28,979 nucleotides of DNA from JAJTHJ01 sp046316025 (GTDB taxonomy: Bacteria; Pseudomonadota; Gammaproteobacteria; Burkholderiales; Burkholderiaceae_F), in NCBI GenBank assembly GCA_046316025.1, contig JBKCXU010000086.1:1-28979 (forward strand), in the 5' to 3' direction. The stretch's first letter is position 1. Each line of letters starts with the position of its first letter. Below are positions 1-8,542 of this stretch, in pieces. Below the pieces are notes generated by a model. It had not been told where the DNA came from. It saw nothing but the letters and a program-made list of their open reading frames with translations, and did no database searches. The translations under genes and the position numbers were made by a program.

Positions 1-387
1 CACCAGCGCCGTGTGCGCCGCGGCGCTGCCGCGGTCGGTGCGCGTGCCCGCCGCCGGCGGGCGCTGCGTGCCGGAAAACACGTTCACGCTGCCTGCGCGG
101 AATTCGCCCAGCATCACCGCCAGCGCCGGCTCGTCCATGAACTCGGTGGCGCCCGCGGCGATGCCGATGCCGGCAGCGCCGACCCAGTTGGCCACCCCGG
201 TGCGCAGCTTCAGTTGCGTGAGGATGCGCTCGGCCTGCGGCGCCAACGCATCGGTCAGGTAGAGAAAGCCGAGAGTCGGGTTGCGCACGTAGCGCGTGTC
301 GCCGGCAAACGCGGCCAGCCCGAGCAGGCACTCCTCGACCGCGACCGTGCCGTCGGCGTGCGAGCCGTGCGCGCTGCGGAACTTCAC
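1..387 (-). CDS. FIST-domain signal transduction protein, N-terminal part (cut by window edge)
   Basis: Reading the minus strand from a GTG at 387 gives 129 residues with no stop before the window edge. The protein shows the N-terminal FIST pattern: an early SAHGSHAD stretch, then TLGFLYLTD (about residues 40-48), WVGAAGIGIAAGATEF (about 68-83) and DEPALAVML. FIST proteins are soluble intracellular sensor or signal-transduction domains thought to bind small ligands such as amino acids. That role is family knowledge, and nothing here identifies the ligand. The GTG lies 7 bases after the phaM stop, so the two genes are probably co-transcribed. An in-frame start further upstream, inside the end of phaM, cannot be excluded. 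The FIST_C half must lie outside the window. Confidence 0.8.
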   Translation of the reverse strand, partial: MKFRSAHGSHADGTVAVEECLLGLAAFAGDTRYVRNPTLGFLYLTDALAPQAERILTQLKLRTGVANWVGAAGIGIAAGATEFMDEPALAVMLGEFRAGSVNVFSGTQRPPAAGTRTDRGSAAAHTALV

Positions 388-394
388 CGGCGGC

Positions 395-1021
395 TCACGT
401 GCCCTTGGCCGCGCGCTTGCGGCTGGCCTTGGCGGGCTTCTTGGGCCTGGCCTCCGCTTCGCCGGCCGTGGCGGCCGCCGCGGCCACCTTGCTGAACTGG
501 TCTTGCAGGGTGTTCCACCAGGCCATCGGGTTTAGCGGCGCTGCGGTCACGGTCGGCGGGTGCGGTTTTTTACGGGGGGTCTTGCGGCGCGCCTTGTGCG
601 GCGCCGGCGGCGGCGCGGCGTAGGGGTCGATCGGCGGCATCGACGGGATCGCCGGCGCCCCGCCGCCCAAGCTGCCGCGCACGGGACTCAACAGCGCGCC
701 GCCCATCGACTTGACGGTGGCGATGGTGTTGCGCTGGACCTCCAGCGTCTGGATCGTCGTGCGCAACATCTGCATGTTGAGGTTGAGCCACTGCTCGACC
801 GCGCGCAGATCGGCGATGCGCTTGTCGAGCTCGGCCACGTCCATCGTCGGCGTGATCATCGACGGCAGCGCCGAGGGCAGCCCGGCGACGAACTGCGCCG
901 CCTGCGTGGCCCCCGGCACCGTCGGCAGCCCGGCCATGCCCCAGACCTTCTTCATCAGCTCGAGGCTGTCGCCGACGGTGCCGGCAAACGGGATCGACGA
1001 ACGCGGACTCTTGGTGACCAT
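395..1021 (-). CDS. phaM: PhaM-family polyhydroxyalkanoate granule multifunctional regulatory protein
   Basis: This 208-residue protein matches the PhaM layout. It has a short N-terminus (SLELMKKVWGMAG, about 19-31), a conserved helical core containing MDVAELDKRIADLRAVEQWL (60-79) and MLRTTIQTLEVQRNTIATV (85-103), then a low-complexity stretch rich in Pro and basic residues. Near the end is WWNTLQDQFSKVA (168-180), followed by a Lys/Ala-rich tail. In Ralstonia, PhaM binds PHA granules, PHA synthase and nucleoid DNA, activating the synthase and distributing granules at cell division; the basic tail is the DNA-binding part. I chose the ATG at 1021 because GGAGAG lies 6 bases upstream. An upstream in-frame extension (to 1120) lacks family similarity. 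It lies between a FAH-family gene and a FIST gene, all on the same strand with short gaps. Confidence 0.87.
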   Translation of the reverse strand: MVTKSPRSSIPFAGTVGDSLELMKKVWGMAGLPTVPGATQAAQFVAGLPSALPSMITPTMDVAELDKRIADLRAVEQWLNLNMQMLRTTIQTLEVQRNTIATVKSMGGALLSPVRGSLGGGAPAIPSMPPIDPYAAPPPAPHKARRKTPRKKPHPPTVTAAPLNPMAWWNTLQDQFSKVAAAAATAGEAEARPKKPAKASRKRAAKGT

Positions 1022-1064
1022 GAAGCTCTCCGGATACGCTGGCCGCAGTATGGGCGCCGCGGCG

Positions 1065-2051
1065 CTAGCCGCGCAAGGGTGCGACCTTCTGCTCGATCGG
1101 GCCAAAGATCGACTGCCCATCCGCGCCCAGCATTTCGATCCGCACGGTGTCGCCGTACTTCAGGTACGGCGTGGACGGTTGGCCCTCGGCAATCGTTTCC
1201 AGCGCGCGCTTCTCGGCGATGCAGGAGTAGCCCGCCGCCGGGTTCTTGTTGCTCACCGTGCCGCTGCCGACGATGCTGCCGGCCCGCAGGTTGCGCGTCT
1301 TGCAGATGTGCGCGATCAGTTGCGGGAAGTCGAACACCATATCCTCGCCCGCCTGTGCCTGCCCGACCAGCTTGCCGTTCCAGTGCACCAGCAGCGGCAG
1401 CGAGACCTTCTTGCCGTCCCAGGCCGCGCCCAGTTCGTCGGGTGTGACCGCCACCGGCGAGAACGCCGTAGCCGGCTTGCTCTGAAAGAAGCCGAAGCCC
1501 TTGGCGAGTTCGGCCGGGATCAGGTTGCGCAGGCTCACGTCGTTGACGAGCATCAGCAGTCGGATGTGTTCGCCGGCGTCCCTGGGCTTGGTGCCCATCG
1601 GCACGTCGCCGGTCACGACCGCGACCTCGCCCTCGAAGTCGATGCCAAAGTCTTCGGACGCACCGACGATGTCCTCGCACGGCCCGAGCAGATCGTCCGA
1701 GCCACCTTGGTACATCAACGGGTCGGTCCAGAACGTCTCCGGCATCTCCGCGCCGCGCGCGCGGCGCACGAGTTCCACGTGGTTGACGTAGGCCGAGCCG
1801 TCGGCCCACTGGTACGCGCGCGGCAGCGGCGCCATGCACTGCTTCGGGTCGAAGGCAAAGGCATGCCGCGCGCGGCCCTCGTTGAGCGTGATGTACAGGT
1901 CGTTCAACTGCGGCGCGATGAAGGCCCAGTCGTCCAGCACCTGTTGCATCCGGCTGGCGATGCCGCTGGCGTAGTGGGCGGTGGAGAGGTCGCGCGAGAC
2001 GACCGCGAGCAGTCCGTCGCGCGAGCCGTCGCGCAGGGTGGCGAGTTTCAT
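1065..2051 (-). CDS. Fumarylacetoacetate hydrolase (FAH) family protein
   Basis: This is a 328-residue two-part FAH-family protein. The C-terminal FAH fold carries the metal-binding acidic residues of the family: E140 and E142 in DFEGEV, and D171 in LMLVNDVSLRN. It also has the conserved SKPATAFSP (K192) and a GSGTVSN turn (262-268). The N-terminal domain (1-110) is of the type seen in proteobacterial enzymes annotated as fumarylacetoacetase. These enzymes cleave C-C bonds next to carbonyl groups using Mg or Mn; fumarylacetoacetate, from tyrosine/homogentisate breakdown, is one substrate. No maleylacetoacetate isomerase or homogentisate dioxygenase gene is in the window, so the substrate is uncertain. 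The start is the ATG at 2051, preceded by a weak GAAGAA purine stretch. phaM starts 43 bases downstream on the same strand. Confidence 0.88.
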   Translation of the reverse strand: MKLATLRDGSRDGLLAVVSRDLSTAHYASGIASRMQQVLDDWAFIAPQLNDLYITLNEGRARHAFAFDPKQCMAPLPRAYQWADGSAYVNHVELVRRARGAEMPETFWTDPLMYQGGSDDLLGPCEDIVGASEDFGIDFEGEVAVVTGDVPMGTKPRDAGEHIRLLMLVNDVSLRNLIPAELAKGFGFFQSKPATAFSPVAVTPDELGAAWDGKKVSLPLLVHWNGKLVGQAQAGEDMVFDFPQLIAHICKTRNLRAGSIVGSGTVSNKNPAAGYSCIAEKRALETIAEGQPSTPYLKYGDTVRIEMLGADGQSIFGPIEQKVAPLRG

Positions 2052-2113
2052 GGGTTTCTTCGTTGATTGAGGCGCACTCTTGCGTGTTCTTGCAGGCAGA
2101 CGAACGTCAAAGC

Positions 2114-2557
2114 TCAGGCGTTACCGCCAGCACTCCAGCGTGCGACTGCCGGCGCGGCGGGTTGATCCTGGTGCGATAAGGGGCCATCCACATGAAGCGG
2201 TGGTTCAGAGAGACTTGGGCTATCCGGCATGGGGAAGCTGTTGCCGCAGCAGTCAACATCCAAGCCGGAGAGATACCCGTCCTTGTCCACAAAAAGAGTG
2301 AAGCCCACGGCTTTTCCCGACTCAATGGTGTTGAACTCAAGTTGAAAAGCCCAACCACCTCTCTCGCTTGCTGGAAGAAGAGGAGGCACGCCGCTGTCTT
2401 GCGGGACAGCAATGTCGTAGCTATTGCAGCCGCATTCACACAAGCGTGTGATTTGCCCAGCACCGAACTGTCGCAGTAGCAGTTCACTTCGCGAAAATTC
2501 AGACCTCCCAGCTACGAATTCAGTCCAAGCGCGTGCCTTCGCGAGAGAGTTGCTCAT
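2114..2557 (-). CDS. Small hypothetical protein with a CxCxC motif, low GC
   Basis: I do not recognise the function. The 147-residue product begins with a helical stretch (SLAKARAWTEFVAG), then has a tight cysteine cluster (C40, C42, C44 in CECGCNS), a hydrophobic beta-rich middle (about 66-92), and a second cysteine pair (C103, C104 in VDCCGNS). The two cysteine groups could bind a metal, which is inference only. Base composition is near 55% GC by eye, against about 70% in neighbours. That supports a real but foreign-looking gene, perhaps acquired. It starts 20 bases from the end of the mechanosensitive channel gene and ends 62 bases before the FAH gene, all on the minus strand. The ribosome-binding site is poor (ACCAACCCT before ATG). 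The Pro/Ala-rich tail after residue 125 may be poorly conserved. Confidence 0.65.
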   Translation of the reverse strand: MSNSLAKARAWTEFVAGRSEFSRSELLLRQFGAGQITRLCECGCNSYDIAVPQDSGVPPLLPASERGGWAFQLEFNTIESGKAVGFTLFVDKDGYLSGLDVDCCGNSFPMPDSPSLSEPPLHVDGPLSHQDQPAAPAVARWSAGGNA

Positions 2558-2576
2558 AGGGTTGGTTCAAGTAGTG

Positions 2577-4181
2577 TTAGCCCGCCGAACCCGCCGGCGG
2601 CGGCCCGCCATCCCACTGGCTCTTCGGCACGACCACCGGCTGCTCCGGCTGCGCAAAGAAGTGCGGCGACATGATCTGCACGCCGGCTTCGTTGAAGGCG
2701 TCCTGGATGGCGGCGTGCAGGCGCGACAGCGTGGGGATGCGCTCGATCGGGCGGTCGATGGCGAACAGCAGTTCGTACTCGACGTAGAAGTCCGACAACG
2801 CGCGCTGGAACACGCGCGGCTCGGGCGTGGTGCGCAGCCCCTCGGTGGCGGCCGCCGCCTGCTGGAGCAGCGCATGCACCTGGCGCCAGGGCGCGTCGTA
2901 GCCGATCGTCACCTTGGTCGACAGCAGCGTGCCCTGCGTGCCGGCGAGCTTGGAGTAGTTGTGGATGGGGCTGGCGATCAACACCGCGTTGGGGATCGTC
3001 ACCTCCTCGTTGCGGATGTTGACGATCTTGGTGGCGAGCGCCGCGACCTCGGTCACCACGCCTTCGACCTCGCCCACGCGCACGAAGTCGCCGCGCTTCA
3101 ACGCCCGCGAGTAGATGAGCACCAGCCCGCCCATCGCCTGCGTGACGATGCCGGCCGAGCCCAACGTGACCATCAGGCCGAGCAGCACCGACAGGCCCTT
3201 GAACGCATCGCTGCTCGACCCCGGCAGGTAGGGGTAGGCGATGGCGATGCCGAGCGCCCAGATGGTCAGGGTCACCAACCGGCGGGTGGCGGTGCTGGTT
3301 TCGGGATGCACGCCGGGGAGGCGCAGCCGCCCGTCGCGCACGCCGTTGAACATCACCTGCACAGCGGAGGCGACCGCATTGGTCAGCCCGAGCACGATGG
3401 CCACGGTGGCGATGCCCGGGATGCTGGCGAGCGTGCCGCGCCAGAGCCAGCCGAGCGTGTCGAAGAACCAGCCGGTCAGCGCCTGCGCCAACGGCTCGGT
3501 GGCGGCAAAACCGTCGAGCACGCGCGTGAGCCACAGATACAGCAGCAGCGCCGCCAGCCCCACTTGCACTACACGTACCGCGTAGACCAGTACGTTGCCC
3601 ATGAACTCGCGCCAGTCCACGTGCGCATGGACCGCGGCCCAGGTGTCGCGCTTGCGCTTCATCCAGGCGAGCAGGCGCCCGGTGCCGACCCATCCGACCC
3701 AAAGCAGCACGCCGAGGACCGCGGTGGCGACGACGGCGCGCAGCAACCCGGAGCGCAGATTGGCGCCGGTGACCGTGTCGCGGTAGGCGGCGCGCAGTTC
3801 TTCCAGCCGTTGGCGCGCTTGCTCGGCCAGGTGTTGCAGCGTCTGGCCGCTTTCCGCGTCAACGTCCCGGGTGGTCAGCGTCATCAGGGCACGGCTGCCG
3901 AGCAGGATCTGGATGCCCTGGATGCCGTCGGTGTGCACGTCGAGCAGCCGCAGCGGCGCATCGATTTCGCTCGCCGGCACGTCGCGCAGGCGCTGCTCGA
4001 TGCGCCACGCACGCTGCTCCGGCGTGGCGTCGAAGACCGCGGCGCGCAGGGTGACGATGTCGCGATTGAGCAGGCGCACGGTCGCCGGCGGTGCGGCTTC
4101 GGACGGCGCGGCTTGCGCCGCCGCGAGGATGCCGACTGCCGCGCAGAGCGCGGCGACGAGGGAGAGAAGCAGGCGGAGCAT
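2577..4181 (-). CDS. MscS-family mechanosensitive ion channel with large N-terminal region
   Basis: The 534-residue protein starts with a signal peptide (1-24, cleavage likely after AQA), then a soluble helical periplasmic segment (25-140). About five membrane helices follow (roughly 145-170, 195-220, 245-270, 300-320 and 325-348). The last resembles the pore helix of MscS, ending in GSAGIVTQAMGG. The MscS beta domain follows: GDFVRVGEVEGVVTEVA (364-380) and VTIPNA (394-399). A C-terminal alpha/beta region runs to VQIMSPHF (501-508). Such inner-membrane channels open under membrane tension to release solutes in hypo-osmotic shock. At 534 residues it is longer than E. coli MscS (286), so it belongs to the group with extra helices and a periplasmic domain. 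It is divergent from the DUF3108 gene with only 17 bases between start codons. Confidence 0.9.
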   Translation of the reverse strand: MLRLLLSLVAALCAAVGILAAAQAAPSEAAPPATVRLLNRDIVTLRAAVFDATPEQRAWRIEQRLRDVPASEIDAPLRLLDVHTDGIQGIQILLGSRALMTLTTRDVDAESGQTLQHLAEQARQRLEELRAAYRDTVTGANLRSGLLRAVVATAVLGVLLWVGWVGTGRLLAWMKRKRDTWAAVHAHVDWREFMGNVLVYAVRVVQVGLAALLLYLWLTRVLDGFAATEPLAQALTGWFFDTLGWLWRGTLASIPGIATVAIVLGLTNAVASAVQVMFNGVRDGRLRLPGVHPETSTATRRLVTLTIWALGIAIAYPYLPGSSSDAFKGLSVLLGLMVTLGSAGIVTQAMGGLVLIYSRALKRGDFVRVGEVEGVVTEVAALATKIVNIRNEEVTIPNAVLIASPIHNYSKLAGTQGTLLSTKVTIGYDAPWRQVHALLQQAAAATEGLRTTPEPRVFQRALSDFYVEYELLFAIDRPIERIPTLSRLHAAIQDAFNEAGVQIMSPHFFAQPEQPVVVPKSQWDGGPPPAGSAG

Positions 4182-4198
4182 TGGACTATTCTGCACCG

Positions 4199-5335
4199 AT
4201 GCCGACCGTCCCGCCGCCTCGCTCGTTGCGCGTGCGCACCGGCCTGCGCGCCGCGCTGGTGCTGGCGGCCGTGTTGCTGCTGCACGTGGCGCTGCTGGCG
4301 GAGGTCGAACGCGGCATGGAGTTCGACCTGCCGCCGCCGCAGACCGTGGTGCAGGCGGAGCTTTTCGTGTTGCCGGCGCCCAGCGCGCTTGCCGACAAGC
4401 CGACTGCGCCGCCGGCACGGCCGACGCGGGCAATCACGCCGGCCGCGCCCGAGGCCGCGGAGCCCGCCGCGGCCGAACCCGCACCGGCGCCCGCGCCCGA
4501 GGCGCCACCCGCCGCGGCAGCGCCTGCCGAAGCCCCTGCGAGCGATGCGCCGCCGCCCGCCGCCTCTGCTGCGCCGCCGTCGGCCGACGGACCGGAAGGC
4601 CCGACCGCCCGGCTGGAAGCGCTCGGCGCCGTGGCGGTGGACTTTCCCAGATTCGGTCGCATCGTCAGCGACACCGTAGCCAAGCGCGGCTTGCTCAGTA
4701 TCGACGGCAGCACGACCATCGAGTGGAGAGTGACCGACGACCGGTACCGTTCCACGGCAGAGGTGGCCGACCGCGGCGGCACGGTGTTCCTGCGGCAGAC
4801 CTCGGAGGGCGAAGTGCGTCCCGCCTCCGGCATCGCGCCGGTGCGCTACACGGAAAAGACGCTCACCCGCGCCGAGGTGGCGGCCAACTTCCAGTGGGAC
4901 GCCGGCAAGGTCACCTTCAGTTCGACCGCGGCTGAGTTTCCGCTGGTCGAGGGCATCCAGGATCGGCTGAGCTTCCTCGCCCAACTGGCATTGTTGGCCG
5001 AGGCGTTTCCGAGCGCCTTTGCGCCGGGCGCGGCCATTGCGATGAAGGTCGCCGGCCCGCGCGACGTGCGCGTCTACGACCTGCGCGTGCTCGGCTGGGA
5101 GACGCTGAAGACGCCGGGCGGCAGCTTCGAGGCGCTCAAGCTCGATCGGGTGATCCCACCCGGCGAACGCGAGGTGCGGGTGCAGTTGTGGCTTGCCCCG
5201 GCGCTGCGCTGGCTGCCGGTGCGCTCGTTGACGGTGCTGCCCAATGGCGACACCATCTTTACCGAGTATCGCGAGTCGCAGTTCGACACGTCCCCGGCGC
5301 CGGTGCGACCGAAGGATGCTGCGCCGCGGGATTGA
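4199..5335 (+). CDS. DUF3108 domain protein with N-terminal anchor and Pro/Ala-rich linker
   Basis: The predicted 378 residues begin with a basic stretch and one membrane helix (about 14-34, GLRAALVLAAVLLLHVALLA). A Pro/Ala/Glu-rich linker (about 56-135) follows, then a C-terminal beta-rich domain (about 150-370) recognised as DUF3108 from SDRLSFLAQLALL-like and GSFEALKLDR segments. The layout, anchor plus flexible linker plus periplasmic domain, recalls TonB, but the C-terminal domain is not TonB. DUF3108 proteins are envelope proteins of unknown function. I use the ATG at 4199 because the membrane helix follows directly and the next Met (residue 40) would remove it. No Shine-Dalgarno sequence is visible before this ATG. 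A possible promoter for the downstream formate dehydrogenase overlaps the stop region. Confidence 0.82.
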   Translation: MPTVPPPRSLRVRTGLRAALVLAAVLLLHVALLAEVERGMEFDLPPPQTVVQAELFVLPAPSALADKPTAPPARPTRAITPAAPEAAEPAAAEPAPAPAPEAPPAAAAPAEAPASDAPPPAASAAPPSADGPEGPTARLEALGAVAVDFPRFGRIVSDTVAKRGLLSIDGSTTIEWRVTDDRYRSTAEVADRGGTVFLRQTSEGEVRPASGIAPVRYTEKTLTRAEVAANFQWDAGKVTFSSTAAEFPLVEGIQDRLSFLAQLALLAEAFPSAFAPGAAIAMKVAGPRDVRVYDLRVLGWETLKTPGGSFEALKLDRVIPPGEREVRVQLWLAPALRWLPVRSLTVLPNGDTIFTEYRESQFDTSPAPVRPKDAAPRD

Positions 5336-5360
5336 GTGCGCTGCGGGCGAGGTCTACTAT
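5332..5360 (+). promoter_or_regulatory. Candidate sigma-70-like promoter before the formate dehydrogenase operon
   Basis: TTGAGT (5332-5337) and TACTAT (5355-5360) are separated by exactly 17 bases, close to the TTGACA-17-TATAAT consensus. The start of transcription would lie near 5367, about 100 bases before the fdnG ATG. This is the best candidate in the 131-base gap. It is a pattern match only, and I see no clear FNR or NarL site. Confidence 0.35.
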
Positions 5361-5466
5361 CGCCGCACGCGGTAACGGTGCCCGTAATAGTTTGCCGTCC
5401 GCGATCGCCGACACGCCGGAGCCTACCGGCGGACTGGATCGACACACCACCTTTAGGGGAACACGC

Positions 5467-8400
5467 ATGAACGCACCGATGACCCGGAGGCAGTTCTTCC
5501 GGATAAGCGCGGCGGGCATCGGCGCCTCTTCGGCCGTCGGCCTGGGGGTTGCCCCCGGCACGGCGCTGGCCGAAGTACGCGCCTTCAAGCTTGCCCGCAC
5601 GACCGAAACCCGCAGCACCTGCCCGTATTGCTCGGTGAGCTGCGGCGTGATCATGTACACGCTCGGCGACCGCGCCAAGAACGTCAAGAGCCGCGTGATC
5701 CACATCGAGGGCGACCCCGACCACCCGGTCAACCGCGGCACGCTGTGCCCGAAGGGCGCCGGGCTGATGGACATCGTGCACAGCCCCAACCGCCTCATGC
5801 AGCCGGAGGTGCGCGAGCCGGGCACCAAGGAGTGGAAGCCCATCTCCTGGGACGATGCGCTGACGCGTATCGCCAAGCACATGAAGGCCGACCGCGACGC
5901 CAACTTGGTCGAGCAGAACGACAAGGGCGTCACCGTCAACCGCTGGAACACGACCGGACTGCTGGTCTCCAGCGCCACCTCCAACGAGTCGGGCTACCTC
6001 TTGGTGAAGGCGGCCCGTGCGATGGGGATGGTGGCACTCGATACCCAGGCGCGCATCTGACACGCCCCGACGGTGGCCAGTCTGGCCCCGACGTTTGGGC
6101 GCGGTGCGATGACCAACCATTGGGTGGACATCAAGAACGCCGATCTGGTTCTGGTGATGGGGGGCAACGCCGCCGAGGCGCACCCCTGCGGCTTCAAGTG
6201 GGTCACGGAGGCAATGGAATACCGCAAGGCGAAGCTCGTCGTGGTGGACCCGCGCTTCACGCGCTCGGCCGCCGTCGCGGACTACTACGCGCCGATCCGG
6301 GTGGGCACCGACATCGCTTTCCTGGGCGGGGTGATCCACTACCTGCTCACCAACAACAAGATCCATGCGGACTACGTGCGCGCGTACACCAACGCGCCAT
6401 TCGTGATCCGCGAGGACTTCAACTTCGAAGACGGTCTGTTCTCCGGCTACAACGCCGAGAAGCGCAGCTACGACCGCACCACCTGGGCCTATGAACTGGA
6501 CAAGGACGGCTACGCGGTGGTCGACGAGACGCTCGAGCATCCGCGCTGCGTCTACCAGCTGATGAAGAAGCACTTCTCGCGCTACACGCCCGAGATGGTG
6601 GAGACGATCTGCGGCACGCCGAAGGATCAGTTCCTCAAGGTGGCCGAGACGATCGGCACCACCTGCACGTCCGACCGCGTGATGACGATCCTGTACGCGC
6701 TCGGCTGGACGCAGCACTCGCACGGCTCGCAGAACATCCGCACGATGGCGATGATCCAGCTCCTGCTCGGCAACATCGGTCGCGCCGGCGGTGGCGTCAA
6801 CGCGCTGCGCGGGCACGCCAACGTGCAGGGCATCACCGACCAGTGCGCCTACAGCGAGGTCTTGCCGGGCTACCTGTCGGCACCGACCGATGCCGACACC
6901 ACCCGCGCCGAGTACATCGAGCGCCGCACGCCCAAGCCGCTGCGGCCAAACCAGATGAACTTTGCGCAGAACTTCGCCAAGTGGCACACCAGCCAGCAAA
7001 AGGCGTTCTGGGGCGCAGCCGCGACCAAGGACAACGACTTCGCCTACGACTGGCTGCCCAAGCGCGACGCGGCCTACGACGTGCTGGCGATTTTCGAGCG
7101 GCTGTACCAGGGCAAGGTCAACGGCTTTGTGATCCAGGGCTTCAACCCGCTGGCGGCGCTGCCGAACAAGAAGAAGGTTTCGACGGCGATGAGCAAGCTC
7201 AAGTACCTGGTGGTAATCGACCCGCTGCGTACCGAGACCTCGGAGTTCTGGAAAAACGTCGGCGACAAAAACCCGGTCGAGCCGGAAAAGATCGCCACCG
7301 AGGTGTTCCGCCTGCCGGCGTCGAGCTTTGCCGAAGACGCCGGCACCTTCACGAGTTCGGGCCGGGTGATCCAGTGGCACTGGGCGGCGACCGAGCCGCC
7401 GGGCCAGGCCAAGACCGACCGCGAGATCGTTGCCTCGCTCTTCGTCAAGCTGCGCGAGATGTACGCCAAGGACGGCGGCAAGCTGCCCGAGCCGATTTTG
7501 AAGCTCAACTGGGCGTATGCGACCTCGACCAACCCGTCGCCCGAAGAGATCCTGCGCGAAATCTCCGGCCGCGCGTTGACCGACGTGATGGACCCGAAGG
7601 ACAAGACCCGCGTGCTGGTGCCCGCCGGCCAGCAACTGGCGGGCTTTGGCCAGTTGCAGGACGACGGCTCCACCGCCTGCGGCAACTGGATCTATTCGGG
7701 CGTGTGGTCGCAGGCCGGAAACCTGTCGCAACGGCGCGATACCGCCGACCCCGGCGGCATGGGCAACAACCTCACCTGGGGCTATGCCTGGCCGGCCAAC
7801 CGGCGCGTGCTCTACAACGTCGCCAACACCGACCCCAAGACCGGCCAGCCGTGGGACGGCAAGCGCTACGGCATCCGCTGGAACGGCACCGCCTGGGCGG
7901 GCATCGACATCCCGGACATCCGCCCGGATCTCGGGCCGGATTCCGGCGCCGGTCCGTTCATCATGACGGCCGAAGGCGTGGCACGGTTGTTCTCGCTCGG
8001 CGGCATGGCCGAAGGGCCGTTCCCCGAGCACTATGAGCCGTTCGAAACGCCGATCGGCACCAACCCGCTGCACCCGAAGGCCGTCGCCAACCCGGCGGCG
8101 CGCGTGTTCAAGGGCGACATGGAGTCCTTCGGCAAGGCCGACCAGTTCCCGTACGCGGCGACCACCTATCGCCTGACCGAGCACTTCCACTTCTGGACCA
8201 AGAACGCGCTCACCAGCGCGATCGTGCAGCCCTCGCCGTTTGTGGAGATCAGCGACGTGCTGGCGAAGGAAAAGGGCATCAAGAACGGCGACATGGTCAA
8301 GGTGCGCAGCAACCGCGGCGAGATCAAGGCCGCGGCGGTGGTGACGGCGCGGATGGCCACACTCACCTGCGCCGGCAAGACGGTGCACACGGTGGGCATT

Positions 8401-8532
8401 CCGATCCACTGGGGCTTCGTCGGCGTGACCAACGACGGCTTCCTCGCCAACACGCTGACGCCTTACGTGGCCGACGCCAACTCGCAGACGCCGGAGTTCA
8501 AGGCGTTCCTCGTCAACCTCGAGAAGGCCTAA
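5467..8532 (+). CDS. fdnG: Selenocysteine-containing formate dehydrogenase (FDH-N/O type), catalytic alpha subunit, Tat-exported
   Basis: One reading frame of 1021 residues, interrupted by an in-frame TGA at 6058-6060 that should encode selenocysteine (Sec198). The sequence around it, TQARI-Sec-HAPTVASLAP, matches the active site of FdnG/FdoG, where Sec coordinates molybdenum and the next His acts in catalysis. Residues 1-35 are a twin-arginine signal (TRRQFF at 6-11). C52, C55, C59 and C94 bind the [4Fe-4S] cluster, and the rest is the molybdopterin oxidoreductase fold. Length is close to E. coli FdnG (1015). It oxidises formate in the periplasm and passes electrons to the Fe-S subunit. The start has AGGGGA 8 bases upstream. 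The gene is followed 10 bases later by fdnH. Automatic annotation is likely to split it at the TGA. FDH-N versus FDH-O (fdoG) cannot be told apart here. Confidence 0.96.
6058..6101 (+). promoter_or_regulatory. Bacterial SECIS element (selenocysteine insertion hairpin) in fdnG
   Basis: Directly after the UGA, CGG (6071-6073), a bulged U (6074), GGCCA (6075-6079), loop GUC (6080-6082), UGGCC (6083-6087) and CCG (6088-6090) form a hairpin. Counted from the U of UGA, the bulged U is position 17 and the loop GU is 23-24, exactly the positions SelB recognises in the E. coli SECIS. A lower stem CGCCC (6063-6067) with GGGCG (6097-6101) is also possible. The hairpin lies within the coding sequence. 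Confidence 0.9.
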
Positions 8533-8542
8533 GGAGCGCGCG

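Noticed and set aside
2060..2170. Integron attC site at the end of the low-GC gene
   Set aside because: A GTTA core is present, but no paired inverse core or imperfect palindrome of the right length was found.
2424..4679. Long plus-strand frame across the mechanosensitive channel gene
   Set aside because: Antisense shadow of the MscS gene; composition is extreme (Arg, Gln, His) and there is no recognisable domain.
4199..5335. TonB protein
   Set aside because: The anchor and Pro/Ala-rich linker are similar, but the C-terminal domain lacks the TonB pattern and fits DUF3108.
6058..6060. In-frame TGA as a nonsense mutation making fdnG a pseudogene
   Set aside because: The codon sits exactly at the known Sec site, a matching SECIS follows, both halves are intact, and selA and selB are nearby.
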